Shown here in pieces: positions 50,376 through 59,822 of a stretch of DNA of 64,000 nucleotides. The translations under genes and the position numbers were made by a program. How positions within the stretch are numbered: the first letter of the stretch is position 1; each line of letters begins with the position of its first letter. The stretch covers positions 62,001 to 126,000 of the forward strand of contig NZ_VIGP01000006.1 in the NCBI RefSeq assembly GCF_009299795.1. Reading direction: 5' to 3'. A model generated the notes under the pieces. The model was not told the origin of the DNA and searched no databases. It saw only the letters and a program-made list of their open reading frames with translations. Source of the DNA: Brachybacterium subflavum. GTDB lineage: Bacteria; Actinomycetota; Actinomycetes; Actinomycetales; Dermabacteraceae.

Positions 50376-51884
50376 TCAGAACCCCTGCGCGAGGCGGTGG
50401 AAGACCTGGTTGACGCGCAGATCCTGCGCGAAGGAGCGCACGGTGGTCGACTCGTCGATGACAGCGAGCTCGAGCCCGGAGATCTCCGCGAGGTCCTGCC
50501 AGGTCTCGAGGTCGGTCGCCGTGGTCATCACCGTGTGGTGGGCGGCGCCGGCGGTCAGCCAGCACTCTGCCGAGGTCCCGAGGCTCGGCGCGGGCTCCCA
50601 CACCGCGCAGGCCACGGGCAGGTGCGGCAGGGGCGCGTCGGGCGCGACGATCTCCACCGTGTTGGCGACCAGGCGGAACCGCTCGCGCATGTCGCTCATG
50701 GCGATCACGAGACCGGGGCCGGCGTCGGCCGTGAACGTCAGCCGCACCGGGTCCTCGCGGTCGCCGATCCCCAGGGGGTGGATCTCGAGACGGGGCCGCG
50801 CCGTGGTCAGCGACGGGGAGACCTCGAGCATGTGGGCGCCGAGGATCTTCTGCTCGCCGGGCGTGAGCTCGTAGGTGTAGTCCTCCATGAGCGAGGCGCC
50901 GCCGTCGCGGCCGTATCCCATGACGTTCGCGACGCGCACCAGGATCGCGGTCTTCCAGTCGCCCTCGGCGCCGAAGCCGTAGCCGTCTGCCATGAGGCGC
51001 TGCACCGGCAGGCCGGGCAGCTGGCGCAGCCCGCCGAGGTCCTCGAAGTTGGTGGTGAAGGCGCCGAAGCCGCCCTCCTCGAGGAAGGAGCGCAGGCCCA
51101 GCTCGAGCCGCGCGCCGTAGCGCAGGGACTCGCGGCGCTCGCCACCCTCCTGCAGCTCGGGCACGACGTCGTACTCGGCGTCGTAGACCGCGACGAGCTC
51201 GTCGATCGCGGAGTCCTCGATGCCGTCGACGACCTCGACGAGGTCGTTCACGCCCCACGTGTTCACCGAGACGCCCAGGCGCAGCTCGGCCTCGGTCTTG
51301 TCGCCCTCGGTGACGGCGACGTCGCGCATGTTGTCGCCGAAGCGCGCGAGGCGCAGCGAGTGCAGCTCCGCCCAGCCCGTCGCCGCGCGCGCCCAGCGGC
51401 CGATGCGCTGCTGGACGTCGGCATGCGAGGCATGGCCGACGACCGTCTTGCGCTCGACGCCGAGCCGCGAGGCGATGTACCCGAACTCGCGGTCGCCGTG
51501 GGCGGCCTGGTTGAGGTTCATGAAGTCCATGTCGATGCTCGACCAGGGCAGCTTCTCGTTGGCCTGCGTGTGCAGGTGCAGCAGCGGGGTCGTCAGGGCG
51601 TCCAGCCCCAGGATCCACATCTTCGCCGGGGAGAAGGTGTGCATCCAGGCGATGACGCCCACGCAGGCAGGGTCGGAGTTCGCCGCGAGAGCGGTCTCGC
51701 GGATCGCGTCGCGGCTGGTGAGCACGGGCTTCCAGACGATCTTCACGGGCACGTCGCTCGCGGCATCGAGAGTCCGGGCGATGGTGCGCGACTGCTCGGC
51801 GACCTGATCGAGGGTCTCCTGGCCGTACAGGCCCTGACTGCCGGTGAGGAACCAGATCTCACGTGCTGCGAACGGGTTGTCCAC
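50376..51884 (-). CDS. araA: L-arabinose isomerase
   Basis: 502 residues, family length. [26 protein letters not shown] opens the protein; [49 protein letters not shown] and [18 protein letters not shown] are conserved segments, with catalytic Glu in FGAEGDW. GTG 51884 follows AGGAG by 5 bases; codons upstream in frame belong to the leader. It converts L-arabinose to L-ribulose. The promoter carries an arabinose-regulon operator. Followed by the alditol oxidase. Confidence 0.96.
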   Translation of the reverse strand: MDNPFAAREIWFLTGSQGLYGQETLDQVAEQSRTIARTLDAASDVPVKIVWKPVLTSRDAIRETALAANSDPACVGVIAWMHTFSPAKMWILGLDALTTPLLHLHTQANEKLPWSSIDMDFMNLNQAAHGDREFGYIASRLGVERKTVVGHASHADVQQRIGRWARAATGWAELHSLRLARFGDNMRDVAVTEGDKTEAELRLGVSVNTWGVNDLVEVVDGIEDSAIDELVAVYDAEYDVVPELQEGGERRESLRYGARLELGLRSFLEEGGFGAFTTNFEDLGGLRQLPGLPVQRLMADGYGFGAEGDWKTAILVRVANVMGYGRDGGASLMEDYTYELTPGEQKILGAHMLEVSPSLTTARPRLEIHPLGIGDREDPVRLTFTADAGPGLVIAMSDMRERFRLVANTVEIVAPDAPLPHLPVACAVWEPAPSLGTSAECWLTAGAAHHTVMTTATDLETWQDLAEISGLELAVIDESTTVRSFAQDLRVNQVFHRLAQGF

Positions 51885-51934
51885 GGATTCTCCTGTCGTC
51901 GGGATGTGCTCGAGCGCCCCGGCGTCACGGCGGC

Positions 51935-51979
51935 GTTCTCCGGAGAACCAAGTGTGAACGTTGACATCGCGGGAGTCAA
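51935..51979 (-). promoter_or_regulatory. araA promoter with arabinose-regulon operator
   Basis: Minus-strand -35 TTGACT (51979-51974), 17-bp spacer, weak -10 CACACT (51956-51951). The operator TGTGAACGTTGACA (51953-51966) fills the spacer. A second perfect palindrome GTTCTCCGGAGAAC (51935-51948) lies just downstream in the leader, a possible site for another regulator. Confidence 0.7.
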
Positions 51980-52062
51980 TCACTCCTCGACCAGCGGCGC
52001 GGCCGGGTCGCGGACCGGGGCGGCGACGGCTCCGGGTCGCGGGCGATGGGGCCGGGGATGAG

Positions 52063-52113
52063 CGCACAGCACAGGAGGCCGACCCATCCGGGTCGGCCTC
52101 CTGCGACTGTGCG
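52063..52113 (-). terminator. Terminator of the BCCT gene
   Basis: A perfect 14-bp stem (52072-52085 with 52090-52103, arm CAGGAGGCCGACCC) closes a 4-base loop, and CGCACAG/CTGTGCG (52063-52069, 52107-52113) extend it outside. It lies 57 bp after the BCCT stop. Confidence 0.8.
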
Positions 52114-52169
52114 GTGTCCCGTATCCTCGCGCAGGGCAGACGCCCGTGGCGAGGAGACTCAGGAGACGG

Positions 52170-54086
52170 TCACTCCGAGGTGGTGGGCGCAGAGCCCGAG
52201 CCCTTGCCTCCCCCGGGAGCGCCCTTCTCGGCCCTGCCGCGACCTGAGAACGCGCCGCGCGTGCGGCTGAGGCGATAGTCGATGCGATCATCGACGTAGC
52301 TCTCGAACCTCTCGTTCTCCGGGAGCGTCGAGGTGAACTCGGAGGAGATGTGCCGGGTGACGCGCTCCAGGCGCTCCATCTGCTCGTGCTGGCGCAGCAC
52401 CGCGTGGTCCAGGCCCAGGGCCTTCACGAGGGCGACGCACATCAGCAGCAGGATGATGCAGAACGGCAGCGCTGTGACCAGGGACCCCGCCTGCAGGGAC
52501 TCGAGACCGCCGGAGAGCAGCAGCGCGATCGCCAGGAAGCCCTCGAGGACTGCCCAGACCACGCGGGACCAGATCGGCGGATTCGGGTGGCCGCCCGAGG
52601 CCAGCATGTCGACCACGAGCGATCCGGAGTCCGACGAGGTGATGAAGAAGATCGCCACCAGGATGATACCCAGCACGGACAGCAGCCCCGTGGCGGGGAA
52701 TCCGTCGAAGATGCGGAACATCGACTCCTCCGCGGTGATGTCGCCGAGGTCGCCGGCGCCGAACCACTGGCGGAAGAGGCCGTTGCCGCCCCAGACGGAG
52801 AACCAGATCATGCCCACCAGCGAGGGCACGAGCAGGACGCCGGCGATGAACTGGCGCACGGTGCGGCCGCGGGAGATGCGGGCGATGAACACGCCCACGA
52901 ACGGCGACCAGGCGATCCACCAGCCCCAGTAGAACAGGGTGTTGCCGGCGAACCAGGTCTGCGCCTCCTCCGAGCGCTGATAGGCGCCCACGTCGAGCGT
53001 CATGCTGAAGAAGTTCGCCAGGTAGATGCCGAGCGACTCCACGAAGTTCTGGAAGATGAAGACGGTGGGCCCGAACAGCAGCGCTGCGATCATCAGCAGG
53101 CCCGCCAGCGAGAGGTTCGCGTTCGAGAGCCACTTGATGCCCACGCCGACGCCGCTGACCACCGAGAGGGTGGCCAGGAACGTGATGCACACGATGAGCA
53201 CGATCATGAACCAGTTCGTCGCCTGGCCGACCAGGCCGATGGCGATCAGGCCGGCGGTGATCTGCTGGACGCCCAGGCCCAGCGAGGTGGCGATGCCGAA
53301 CACGGTGCCGACGATGGCGAGGACGTCGATGACGTCGCCGATCCATCCCTTGACGCGCTCGCCGAAGATCGGCTCGAGCGCCCAGCGGATGGAGACCGGG
53401 CGGCCCCGGCGGTGGATCGCGTAGGCGATCGCCAGCCCGATCACGGCGTAGGCCGCCCACGGGTGCAGGCCCCAGTGGATGAAGGTCTGGGCCATAGCGA
53501 GCCCTGAGAGTTCCGCCCCGTCGCCGGTCCAGCCGGGCTTGACGTTATTCGTCGTGAAGCCGAGCGGCTCAGCGACGCCGTAGAACACCAGGCCGATTCC
53601 CATGCCGGCCGCGAAGAGCATCGCGAACCAGGAGATCAGCCCGAACTCGGGACGGTCGTCGTCACGGCCCAGTCGGATCGCGCCGTACGGGGACAGTGCG
53701 AGAACGATCGCGAAGACCACGAAGACGCCGATCGAGACCATGTAGAACCAGCCGAGGTTCGCCACGACCCAGCCCTGTGCGCCCTGGAAGACGGTGCTCG
53801 AGGCACCGGGGAAGAACACGGTGAACAGCGCGGCGCCGAGGATGATCACGAGCGCGGGGATGAAGACCGCCGGGGCGACGGTCCCCCGTCCGATGCGCGC
53901 GCCCTGGCGGCGCAGCTTCTGGGTGATCTCGTCGTCGTTGTCCTCGTCGGCGATCTGCAGGGACCGGGGGAGGTGGACGGTGGTGGGGAGCTCCTCGGGC
54001 CACGCGACCGGGGTCGAGGAGTGGGGCGGGCTCGCACCCTGGGGGGTCTCCCCCTCGGGCGGAGCGGTGCTGCCTGGGGAACTCAT
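52170..54086 (-). CDS. BCCT-family betaine/choline/carnitine transporter
   Basis: 638 residues. Long polar N-terminus (about 1-65), twelve transmembrane helices, and an Arg/Gly-rich C-terminus. Signatures: AAGMGIGLVFYGVAEP, the aromatic NTLFYWGWWIAWSPFVGVFIARISRGRT, and SSDSGSLVVDML. Proteins of this kind take up glycine betaine or ectoine with Na+ under osmotic stress; charged tails often sense it. ATG 54086 follows GGAAGGA by 8 bases. It sits inside the arabinose region without sharing its operators, so it is probably unrelated to sugar use. Confidence 0.92.
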   Translation of the reverse strand: MSSPGSTAPPEGETPQGASPPHSSTPVAWPEELPTTVHLPRSLQIADEDNDDEITQKLRRQGARIGRGTVAPAVFIPALVIILGAALFTVFFPGASSTVFQGAQGWVVANLGWFYMVSIGVFVVFAIVLALSPYGAIRLGRDDDRPEFGLISWFAMLFAAGMGIGLVFYGVAEPLGFTTNNVKPGWTGDGAELSGLAMAQTFIHWGLHPWAAYAVIGLAIAYAIHRRGRPVSIRWALEPIFGERVKGWIGDVIDVLAIVGTVFGIATSLGLGVQQITAGLIAIGLVGQATNWFMIVLIVCITFLATLSVVSGVGVGIKWLSNANLSLAGLLMIAALLFGPTVFIFQNFVESLGIYLANFFSMTLDVGAYQRSEEAQTWFAGNTLFYWGWWIAWSPFVGVFIARISRGRTVRQFIAGVLLVPSLVGMIWFSVWGGNGLFRQWFGAGDLGDITAEESMFRIFDGFPATGLLSVLGIILVAIFFITSSDSGSLVVDMLASGGHPNPPIWSRVVWAVLEGFLAIALLLSGGLESLQAGSLVTALPFCIILLLMCVALVKALGLDHAVLRQHEQMERLERVTRHISSEFTSTLPENERFESYVDDRIDYRLSRTRGAFSGRGRAEKGAPGGGKGSGSAPTTSE

Positions 54087-54396
54087 GCGCGGATCCTTCC
54101 GTTAGGGGACGAGACTGCCGGCCGCGCGGGAGCGGAGTCGGTGTGGGCCGAGCCCCGAGGAGGAGGCGGGTCGCGGCAGGGAGGGCGTGCCCGCATCACC
54201 GGGCGCCCTCGCGCCGCGCCTGTCGCCGCGCACCGGCGAGGGGTGGTTCAACGGGCATTCGCCACCGATGCTTTCACAATCGAGCGGACACGTCGCGGCT
54301 CATGCGGGGTGAGACATATGACGTCAGCCTGTGGGGACGTCCGCGCCTCGGGCTGCGCAGCGGGGAATCGGCCGCGGGCTCCGGGGCGGACGGGGA
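54087..54396. other. Intergenic region araD / BCCT
   Basis: 310 bp. A somewhat AT-richer stretch (54247-54320) could hold the BCCT promoter, with a TTGTGA word on the minus strand. I find no convincing terminator for araD, no operator and no gene. Confidence 0.4.
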
Positions 54397-55230
54397 TCAC
54401 GCGCGGGGGCCGTCGCCCTGTCCGTAGACGTTCTGATACCGCTCGAACAGGGAGTCGACGAGGTGCTCCGGGATCTCCAGCGGCTCGCCGAGCTGCCGGG
54501 AGACGTGCACGGTGCGCGCGACCTCCTCGCACATGACGGCGGCCTTCACCGCGTCGCGCGCGTCGTGCCCGATGGTGAACGGGCCGTGGTTCCGCATGAG
54601 CACGGCGCGCGAGCGCGAGTCGCGCAGGGTCTCCACGATGCCCTGTCCGATCGAGTCGTCGCCGATCACGGCGAGCGGCCCCACGGGGATCGGGCCGCCG
54701 AACTCGTCGGCCATCATCGTGAGCACGCAGGGGATCTCCTCGCCGCGCGCCGCCCATGCCGTCGCGTACGTGGAGTGGGTGTGCACGACCCCGCCCACGT
54801 GGTCCAGGTGACGGTAGACGTAGGCGTGGGCCGCCGTGTCCGAGGAGGGGCGCAGGGCATCGGGGGTGCCGTCCTGGATCTTCTGCCCGTCCAGCGTGCA
54901 CACGACCATCGTCTCGGGGGAGAGGTCGTCGTAGGAGACCCCCGAGGGCTTGATGACGAACAGCTCCGGGATGTCGTCGTGGCCGGCCGACGGGGTGGGG
55001 GCATCCGGCGCGGCAGGTCCGGCCGACGGGGTGGGGGCATCCGACGCGGCAGGTCCGGCCGGCGCGCTGGGGCCCTCCGGCGGGCGGGGCACGCGTTCGG
55101 ACACGTTCCCGGCGGTCCAGACGACGAGGCCGTTGCGCGGGAGCTCGGCGTGCAGTGCGGCGACACGCTCGCGGGTCCCCGCGACCGCCGCTTGGACGGT
55201 CTCGGGGAGCTCGGTGAGGACGACGGTCAT
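54397..55230 (-). CDS. araD: L-ribulose-5-phosphate 4-epimerase
   Basis: 277 residues, class II aldolase fold. GLVVWTAGNVSERV (35-47) and IKPSG (93-97) bind phosphate; HTHSTYATAWA supplies two zinc His and LMRNHGPFTIG a third. The C-terminal NVYGQ is typical. It epimerises L-ribulose 5-phosphate to D-xylulose 5-phosphate. Between the first two motifs it carries about 35 extra residues (Pro/Ala/Gly/Ser, residues 48-84) made by a 36-bp tandem duplication; family members have only a short loop there. ATG 55230 follows GAAGGAGAC. Operator upstream at 55262. Confidence 0.92.
   Translation of the reverse strand: MTVVLTELPETVQAAVAGTRERVAALHAELPRNGLVVWTAGNVSERVPRPPEGPSAPAGPAASDAPTPSAGPAAPDAPTPSAGHDDIPELFVIKPSGVSYDDLSPETMVVCTLDGQKIQDGTPDALRPSSDTAAHAYVYRHLDHVGGVVHTHSTYATAWAARGEEIPCVLTMMADEFGGPIPVGPLAVIGDDSIGQGIVETLRDSRSRAVLMRNHGPFTIGHDARDAVKAAVMCEEVARTVHVSRQLGEPLEIPEHLVDSLFERYQNVYGQGDGPRA
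54985..55056 (-). repeat. 36-bp tandem duplication inside araD
   Basis: Units 54985-55020 and 55021-55056 differ at one base; a partial third copy follows from 55057. In frame, 12 residues per unit, in a surface loop of the epimerase. Confidence 0.88.
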
Positions 55231-55261
55231 GGGTCTCCTTCGAAGTGCGGCCCCATCATCA

Positions 55262-55275
55262 TGGCAACGTTCACA
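55262..55275 (-). promoter_or_regulatory. Arabinose-regulon operator at araD
   Basis: Minus-strand TGTGAACGTTGCCA. The promoter TTGCAC, 18-bp spacer, TAATGT ends inside it, so a bound repressor would block araD initiation. Confidence 0.72.
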
Positions 55276-55347
55276 TTACGGTTCTGGCGACAGCGCGTGC
55301 AAGACCGGCGTCGGAGTGTGCGCTCGCCGAATCGCTGGTCTTGGGCG

Positions 55348-55387
55348 GGTCTGCGGACCTTTCCGTTCGCTGAAAGGTCCGCAGACC
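55348..55387. repeat. Intergenic hairpin between araB and araD
   Basis: Perfect 16-bp arms GGTCTGCGGACCTTTC and complement (55348-55363, 55372-55387), 8-base loop, with GGGC/GCCC extending the stem. It lies between the araB end and the araD promoter and likely terminates the lacI-araB transcript, giving araD its own unit. Confidence 0.75.
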
Positions 55388-55453
55388 GGCCCGAAACGGG
55401 AGCGTCGAGGCTGTCACGCGGCTCGGCGCCAGGCCGTGTACGGCGCCCCGCCG

Positions 55454-57157
55454 TCAGTCGATGGACTCGCCGGCCAGGCGCTCCGCGGGGAGTGCGGCAC
55501 GGTAGGAGCGCAGCCACCGGGCGTACCCGGCCGCGCCCTCTTCGGTCGGCTCGAGCGTCGTGACCTGCTGGGAGGCGAAGACCTCATCGGCCAGGAAGCG
55601 GCGCAGCGCGTCGGCGGTGGCCGCCTGCTCCCCTCCGGTCCGTCCGCCGTCCTGACCGTCCTGACCGTCCTGAACGTCCTCGGCGCCGTCGCGGGCCAGC
55701 TGCGCCGTGTGCGCGGCGAGCAGCGCCATGCCCCAGGCGCCGCCCTCCCCGGCGGACTCGCCGAGGGCGACGGGGGTGCGCAGGGCATCGGCGAGGACCT
55801 GCTGGGCCACGCCCTTCGTGCGGAAGATGCCGCCGTGGGCGTACATGACGTCGAGCCCCACCTTCTCCTCCTCGAGGAGCACCTCCATGCCCACGGCCAG
55901 CGCGCCGAAGGCGCCGTGCAGCTGGGCGCGCATGAGGTTCTCGAGCGTGAAGCTCGCCTGCTGGGTGCGCACGAGCAGCGGCCGGCCGGAGTCGACGCCC
56001 GTCTGGTGCTCGCCCGAGAGGTAGTTGAAGGACAGCACACCGCCCGCGTCGGCGTCGCCCGCGGCACCGGCCTCGAAGAGACGCGCGTAGAGCTCCTCGG
56101 TGTCGACGTCCTGCCCGAGCAGCTGCGCGAACTGCGCGAACACCCCGAGCCACTGGTCGAGATCGCCCGTGCAGTTGTTCGTGTGGATCATCGCGACCGG
56201 GTCGCCCGAGGGGGTCGTGACCATGTCGATCTCCTCGCGGGGGGTCGCGAGGGGGCGCTCGAGCACGACCATCGCGAAGGCGCTGGTCCCGGCGCTCACA
56301 TTGCCCGTGCGCGGGGCGATCGCCTGGGTCGCGACCATGCCCGTGCCGGCGTCGCCCTCCGGCGGTGCGGTGAGGGCGCCGGCCTCGAGGGCACCCGACG
56401 GGTCGAGCAGCCGCGCGCCCTCCTCGGTGAGCGTCCCGGCGTCCTGCCCGGCCACGAGCACCTCCGGGAGCAGATCGGCGAGGTCCCACGGGACGCCCGC
56501 GACCGCATCGAGGGCGGCGAAGCGCTCGAGGAGATCGCGGTCGTAGTCCGGCGCGCCGCCCGCGGAGGAGATCGGGAACATGCCGCTGGCATCGCCCACG
56601 CCCAGCACGGAGCGTCCGGTGAGGCGGCGGTGGACGAGGCCGGAGAGCGTGGTGATCGCGGCGATCCTCCCCACATGCTCCTCGCTGCCGAGCACGGCGT
56701 GCAGGAGATGGGAGACGGACCAGCGCAGGGGGATGTTCTGGCCGAAGGTCTCCGAGAGCAGGGACGCTGCGTCGGACGTATAGGTGTTGCGCCAGGTGCG
56801 GAACGGGGCGAGCAGCTCGCCGTCCGCGTCCAGGGCGATGTAGCCGTGCATCATCGCGGAGATGCCCAGGGACGCGAGGCGGGCGAGCGGCACGTCGAAG
56901 CGCGTGCGCACGGCGTCGGCGAGGTCCGCGAAGCACGCGGCCAGGCCCTCCCAGACCTCGTCCATCGGGTACGTCCAGCTGTCGTCGGCCAGGGTGTTCT
57001 CCCAGGCGAACGAGCCGGTCGCGAGCACGGCCCCGGCATCGTCGATGAGGGCCGCCTTGATCCGGGTCGAGCCCAGCTCGATCCCCAGGTGCGCGCGCCC
57101 CCGGGAGATGAGGTCGGCGGCATCGGGGCGGGGGGCGGTCACATCGTCGTGAGTCAT
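55454..57157 (-). CDS. araB: FGGY-family kinase, probable L-ribulokinase
   Basis: 567 residues. The FGGY fold starts with HLGIELGSTRIKAALIDDAG (ATP/Asp site) and has WSVSHLLHAVLG, GDASGMFPI, GNVSAGTSAFAMVVL and GGIFRTKGVAQQVLADAL. Length fits ribulokinases more than xylulokinases, and the neighbourhood (lacI upstream, araD downstream, araA nearby) supports phosphorylation of L-ribulose. A short Gln-Asp-Gly repeat from 9-bp units lies near residue 500. No good ribosome binding site precedes ATG 57157. A xylulokinase role cannot be excluded, since no xylB is present beside xylA. Confidence 0.8.
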   Translation of the reverse strand: MTHDDVTAPRPDAADLISRGRAHLGIELGSTRIKAALIDDAGAVLATGSFAWENTLADDSWTYPMDEVWEGLAACFADLADAVRTRFDVPLARLASLGISAMMHGYIALDADGELLAPFRTWRNTYTSDAASLLSETFGQNIPLRWSVSHLLHAVLGSEEHVGRIAAITTLSGLVHRRLTGRSVLGVGDASGMFPISSAGGAPDYDRDLLERFAALDAVAGVPWDLADLLPEVLVAGQDAGTLTEEGARLLDPSGALEAGALTAPPEGDAGTGMVATQAIAPRTGNVSAGTSAFAMVVLERPLATPREEIDMVTTPSGDPVAMIHTNNCTGDLDQWLGVFAQFAQLLGQDVDTEELYARLFEAGAAGDADAGGVLSFNYLSGEHQTGVDSGRPLLVRTQQASFTLENLMRAQLHGAFGALAVGMEVLLEEEKVGLDVMYAHGGIFRTKGVAQQVLADALRTPVALGESAGEGGAWGMALLAAHTAQLARDGAEDVQDGQDGQDGGRTGGEQAATADALRRFLADEVFASQQVTTLEPTEEGAAGYARWLRSYRAALPAERLAGESID

Positions 57158-57270
57158 GGCCCTATTCGATCAGGCGCACCCGGGGTCGGCAACGTGCGGA
57201 TCGGGCGCGGCGCGGGATTCCGGCCGCCCGGGAGCATCGGCGCGAGCGGCCGAGGGCGCGGAGGTGCGTC

Positions 57271-58323
57271 TCAGCGAGGTCGGATGCTCGACTCGCGGAC
57301 GACGAGCTCCGGGGCGAGCGCGGCGGGGGAGTGCGACGGGCCGCTGCTGCCGTCGGCCGCGTCGGACCCCTCCGACTCGTCGGCACCGTGCCCGAGCCGC
57401 GCGAGCAGCCGGTGCATCGCCGCCCGACCGAGCTGCGCGAAGGGCTGGGCGACGGAGGTGAGAGAGGGCGTGGAGTAGGTGGCGCCCTCGATGTCGTCGA
57501 AGCCGACGAGGGCGACGTCGCGGGGCACCTCGATGCCGCGCTCGCGCAGGGCGCGCAGGATCCCGATCGCCATCAGGTCGTTCGCGGCGAAGATCGCGTC
57601 CGGGAGTGCTCGCGCGGCGAGCTCCGTGCCGATCCGATGGCCCGAGCGCGCCGACCAGTCGCCGGGTTCCGTGCACTCGCCGTCGGCCCCGATCCGCGCG
57701 AGCGCCTCCTCCGTGCCGCGGCGGCGGGCGCGCGCGTCGAACCAGTCGACGGGGCCCGGCACGTGCACGATCCGACGCATGCCCTGCTCGGTCAGGTGCG
57801 CGATGACCGCGCGGGCGCCGCTCGCCTGGTCCACGCCGACGACCTCCACGCCCGTCGCGTCCAAGGGCCCGGAGGACACCGAGAGCACGGGGGTGGTGCG
57901 GGCCGCGGCCTCGGCCACGGGCGTCATCCCGTCGTGCCCGGCGACCACGATGATCCCGTCGACCCCGGACCCGACGAGGTCCGAGGCGACCTGCTCGTGC
58001 GGCTCACCAGGGGCGACGGTCGCGAGAAGGGTCGAGTAGCCGGCCTCGCGCGCGGCCCGTTCGATCGCTGCGGTGGTCTCCGCGGGGCCGAACAGCGAGG
58101 AGCCGTCCGACAGCACGCCGACGAGCGCCGAGCGGGTGGTCTTCAGCGCCCGGGCCGCGCGGTTGCGCGCGTACCCGAGCTCGTCGATCGCCTCGAGCAC
58201 GCGGTCGCGGGTCTCCGGGCGCACGATCGCGGGCTCGTTCAGCACTCGGGAGACCGTCTGGTAGGAGACCCCGGCGCGCGCCGCCACATCGAGCATCGAG
58301 GGTCGGCGCGAGGTCGTCGGCAT
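57271..58323 (-). CDS. LacI-family regulator of the arabinose genes
   Basis: 350 residues. HTH SMLDVAARAGVSYQTVSRVLNEP, hinge AARALKTTRS, effector core up to ALVGFDDIEGATYSTPSLTSV. ATG 58323 lies 5 bases after GGAG. Located between araB and the ChvE-like importer, which it faces divergently. Its likely operator, TGTGAACGTTnnnA, recurs at araA, araD and twice in its own upstream region, making it the arabinose repressor (AraR in function). Confidence 0.86.
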   Translation of the reverse strand: MPTTSRRPSMLDVAARAGVSYQTVSRVLNEPAIVRPETRDRVLEAIDELGYARNRAARALKTTRSALVGVLSDGSSLFGPAETTAAIERAAREAGYSTLLATVAPGEPHEQVASDLVGSGVDGIIVVAGHDGMTPVAEAAARTTPVLSVSSGPLDATGVEVVGVDQASGARAVIAHLTEQGMRRIVHVPGPVDWFDARARRRGTEEALARIGADGECTEPGDWSARSGHRIGTELAARALPDAIFAANDLMAIGILRALRERGIEVPRDVALVGFDDIEGATYSTPSLTSVAQPFAQLGRAAMHRLLARLGHGADESEGSDAADGSSGPSHSPAALAPELVVRESSIRPR

Positions 58324-58652
58324 GGGAGCTCCGTGGATGTCGGCGGGGGAGGAGGTGCGTGCGGCATGCGTGGGGGAGTGCGCGGGGCCTTTCGAAGGAT
58401 ACGGCGGCACGGCTGCGGGCACCCCCGTCGCGCACGCCGATGTGAACGTTGCGATTCCGTGACCTCGTGGGGCGCGCAAAGAGTTGCGCCCGGAGAGGAT
58501 GTGAACGTTATCATCCATGGTGCTCCACGCCACAGAGCGTGGATCCGATGCCGCCGGCACCGCTGCCGGCCCATCCGCCCGCCGCCCCATCTCGTCGCCC
58601 GCGCAGCGCGCGCGAGCCCCGGACGCGGACACCGTTTCGAAGAGGAGACACC
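58324..58652. other. Divergent intergenic region arabinose lacI / chvE
   Basis: 329 bp. It holds the two operators, the importer promoter and a small inverted repeat GCGCAA/TTGCGC (58474-58489). A TATCCT -10-like word for lacI lies on the minus strand near 58396. No gene is seen. Confidence 0.5.
58441..58514. promoter_or_regulatory. Twin arabinose operators, lacI / importer divergent region
   Basis: TGTGAACGTTGCGA (58441-58454) and TGTGAACGTTATCA (58500-58513), 59 bp apart in the same orientation. The second overlaps a + strand -10-like TATCAT (58509-58514) preceded by TTGCGC (58484-58489) and so should control the importer; the first may serve the lacI gene. Looping between them is possible. 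Confidence 0.7.
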
Positions 58653-59822
58653 ATGACCAGCAGCCATCCCGTGCCCAGCAGGCGCACGTTCCTCGCCGGC
58701 GCCGGCTCCCTCGGCGCCATCGCCGCCCTCGCGGCCTGCTCCGGCGGCGGCGCCGGATCCTCGGGCCCCGACACCGAGGCCGACCCCAAGGACCAGACCA
58801 TCGGCGTGGCCATGCCCACCCAGACCTACGAGCGCTGGGTCCAGGACGGCGCGAACATCAAGAAGTCCCTCGAGAAGGAGGGCTACAAGGTCACCCTCCA
58901 GTACGCCGACGACGACATCCCCACCCAGTCCCAGCAGATCGACCAGATGGTCACCCAGGGCGTCGCCGCATTGATCATCGCCTCGATCGACGGCTCGGCC
59001 CTGACCAGCCAGCTCGACGCCGCGAAGGCCGCCGGGATCCCCGTCATCTCCTACGACCGCCTGCTCACCAACAGCGAGAACGTCGACTTCTACGTCACCT
59101 TCGACAACTACAAGGTGGGCGTCACCCAGGCGAACTCCCTGCTCTTCGGGCTGGGCCTGCTCGACGAGAAGTTCAAGAAGGCCTCCGACGCCCCGAAGGG
59201 CCCGCTGAACATCGAGCTGTTCGCCGGCTCGCTCGACGACAACAACGCCCACCTGTTCTGGAAGGGCGCGATCGACACCCTGCAGCCGTACATGGACGAC
59301 GGCGTGCTCGAAGTGCCCTCCAAGCAGACCGACATCGACCAGTGCGCCATCCAGCGCTGGGAGCAGGAGACCGCGCAGAAGCGCATGGAGAACCTGCTGA
59401 CCACGCACTACAAGGGCGACAAGAAGCTCGACGGCGTCCTCGCCCCGGCCGACCCGCTCTCGCGCGGCATCATCAACGCCCTGCAGAACGCCGGCCGCGG
59501 CGACACCATCGATGACGGCCTGCCGATCATCACCGGCCAGGACGCCGAGATCGCCTCGATCAAGCTCATCGCCGACGGCGTGCAGTTCTCGACGATCTTC
59601 AAGGACACCCGCAAGCTCGCCGACCAGGCCGTGGTCGCCGCGAAGGCGTACCTCGAGGGCGAGGAGCCGGAGGCGAACGACACCAAGACGTACGACAACG
59701 GCTCGAAGGTCGTCCCCTCCTACCTGCTGCCGGTCGAGATGGTGCTCGAGTCCAACTACGAGAAGATCCTCGTCGACTCCGGCTACTACACGGAGGAGCA
59801 GGTCGAGAAGGGCCAGGCCTGA
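58653..59822 (+). CDS. chvE: ChvE-like multiple-sugar-binding lipoprotein (CUT2)
   Basis: 389 residues. Signal with [21 protein letters not shown] (lipobox Cys C29), then the CUT2 pentose/hexose-binding fold: [72 protein letters not shown], and [13 protein letters not shown]. This is the ChvE/XylF group binding monosaccharides in a closed pocket. ATG 58653 follows AGGAG by 5-6 bases. Regulated with the arabinose genes, so L-arabinose is the probable ligand. Confidence 0.9.
   Translation: MTSSHPVPSRRTFLAGAGSLGAIAALAACSGGGAGSSGPDTEADPKDQTIGVAMPTQTYERWVQDGANIKKSLEKEGYKVTLQYADDDIPTQSQQIDQMVTQGVAALIIASIDGSALTSQLDAAKAAGIPVISYDRLLTNSENVDFYVTFDNYKVGVTQANSLLFGLGLLDEKFKKASDAPKGPLNIELFAGSLDDNNAHLFWKGAIDTLQPYMDDGVLEVPSKQTDIDQCAIQRWEQETAQKRMENLLTTHYKGDKKLDGVLAPADPLSRGIINALQNAGRGDTIDDGLPIITGQDAEIASIKLIADGVQFSTIFKDTRKLADQAVVAAKAYLEGEEPEANDTKTYDNGSKVVPSYLLPVEMVLESNYEKILVDSGYYTEEQVEKGQA

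Noticed and set aside
48720-52061. 1113-codon open frame on the + strand across the lacI-aldO-araA region
   Set aside because: It spans three well-supported minus-strand genes and their gaps; Arg/His/Gly-rich translation without motifs.
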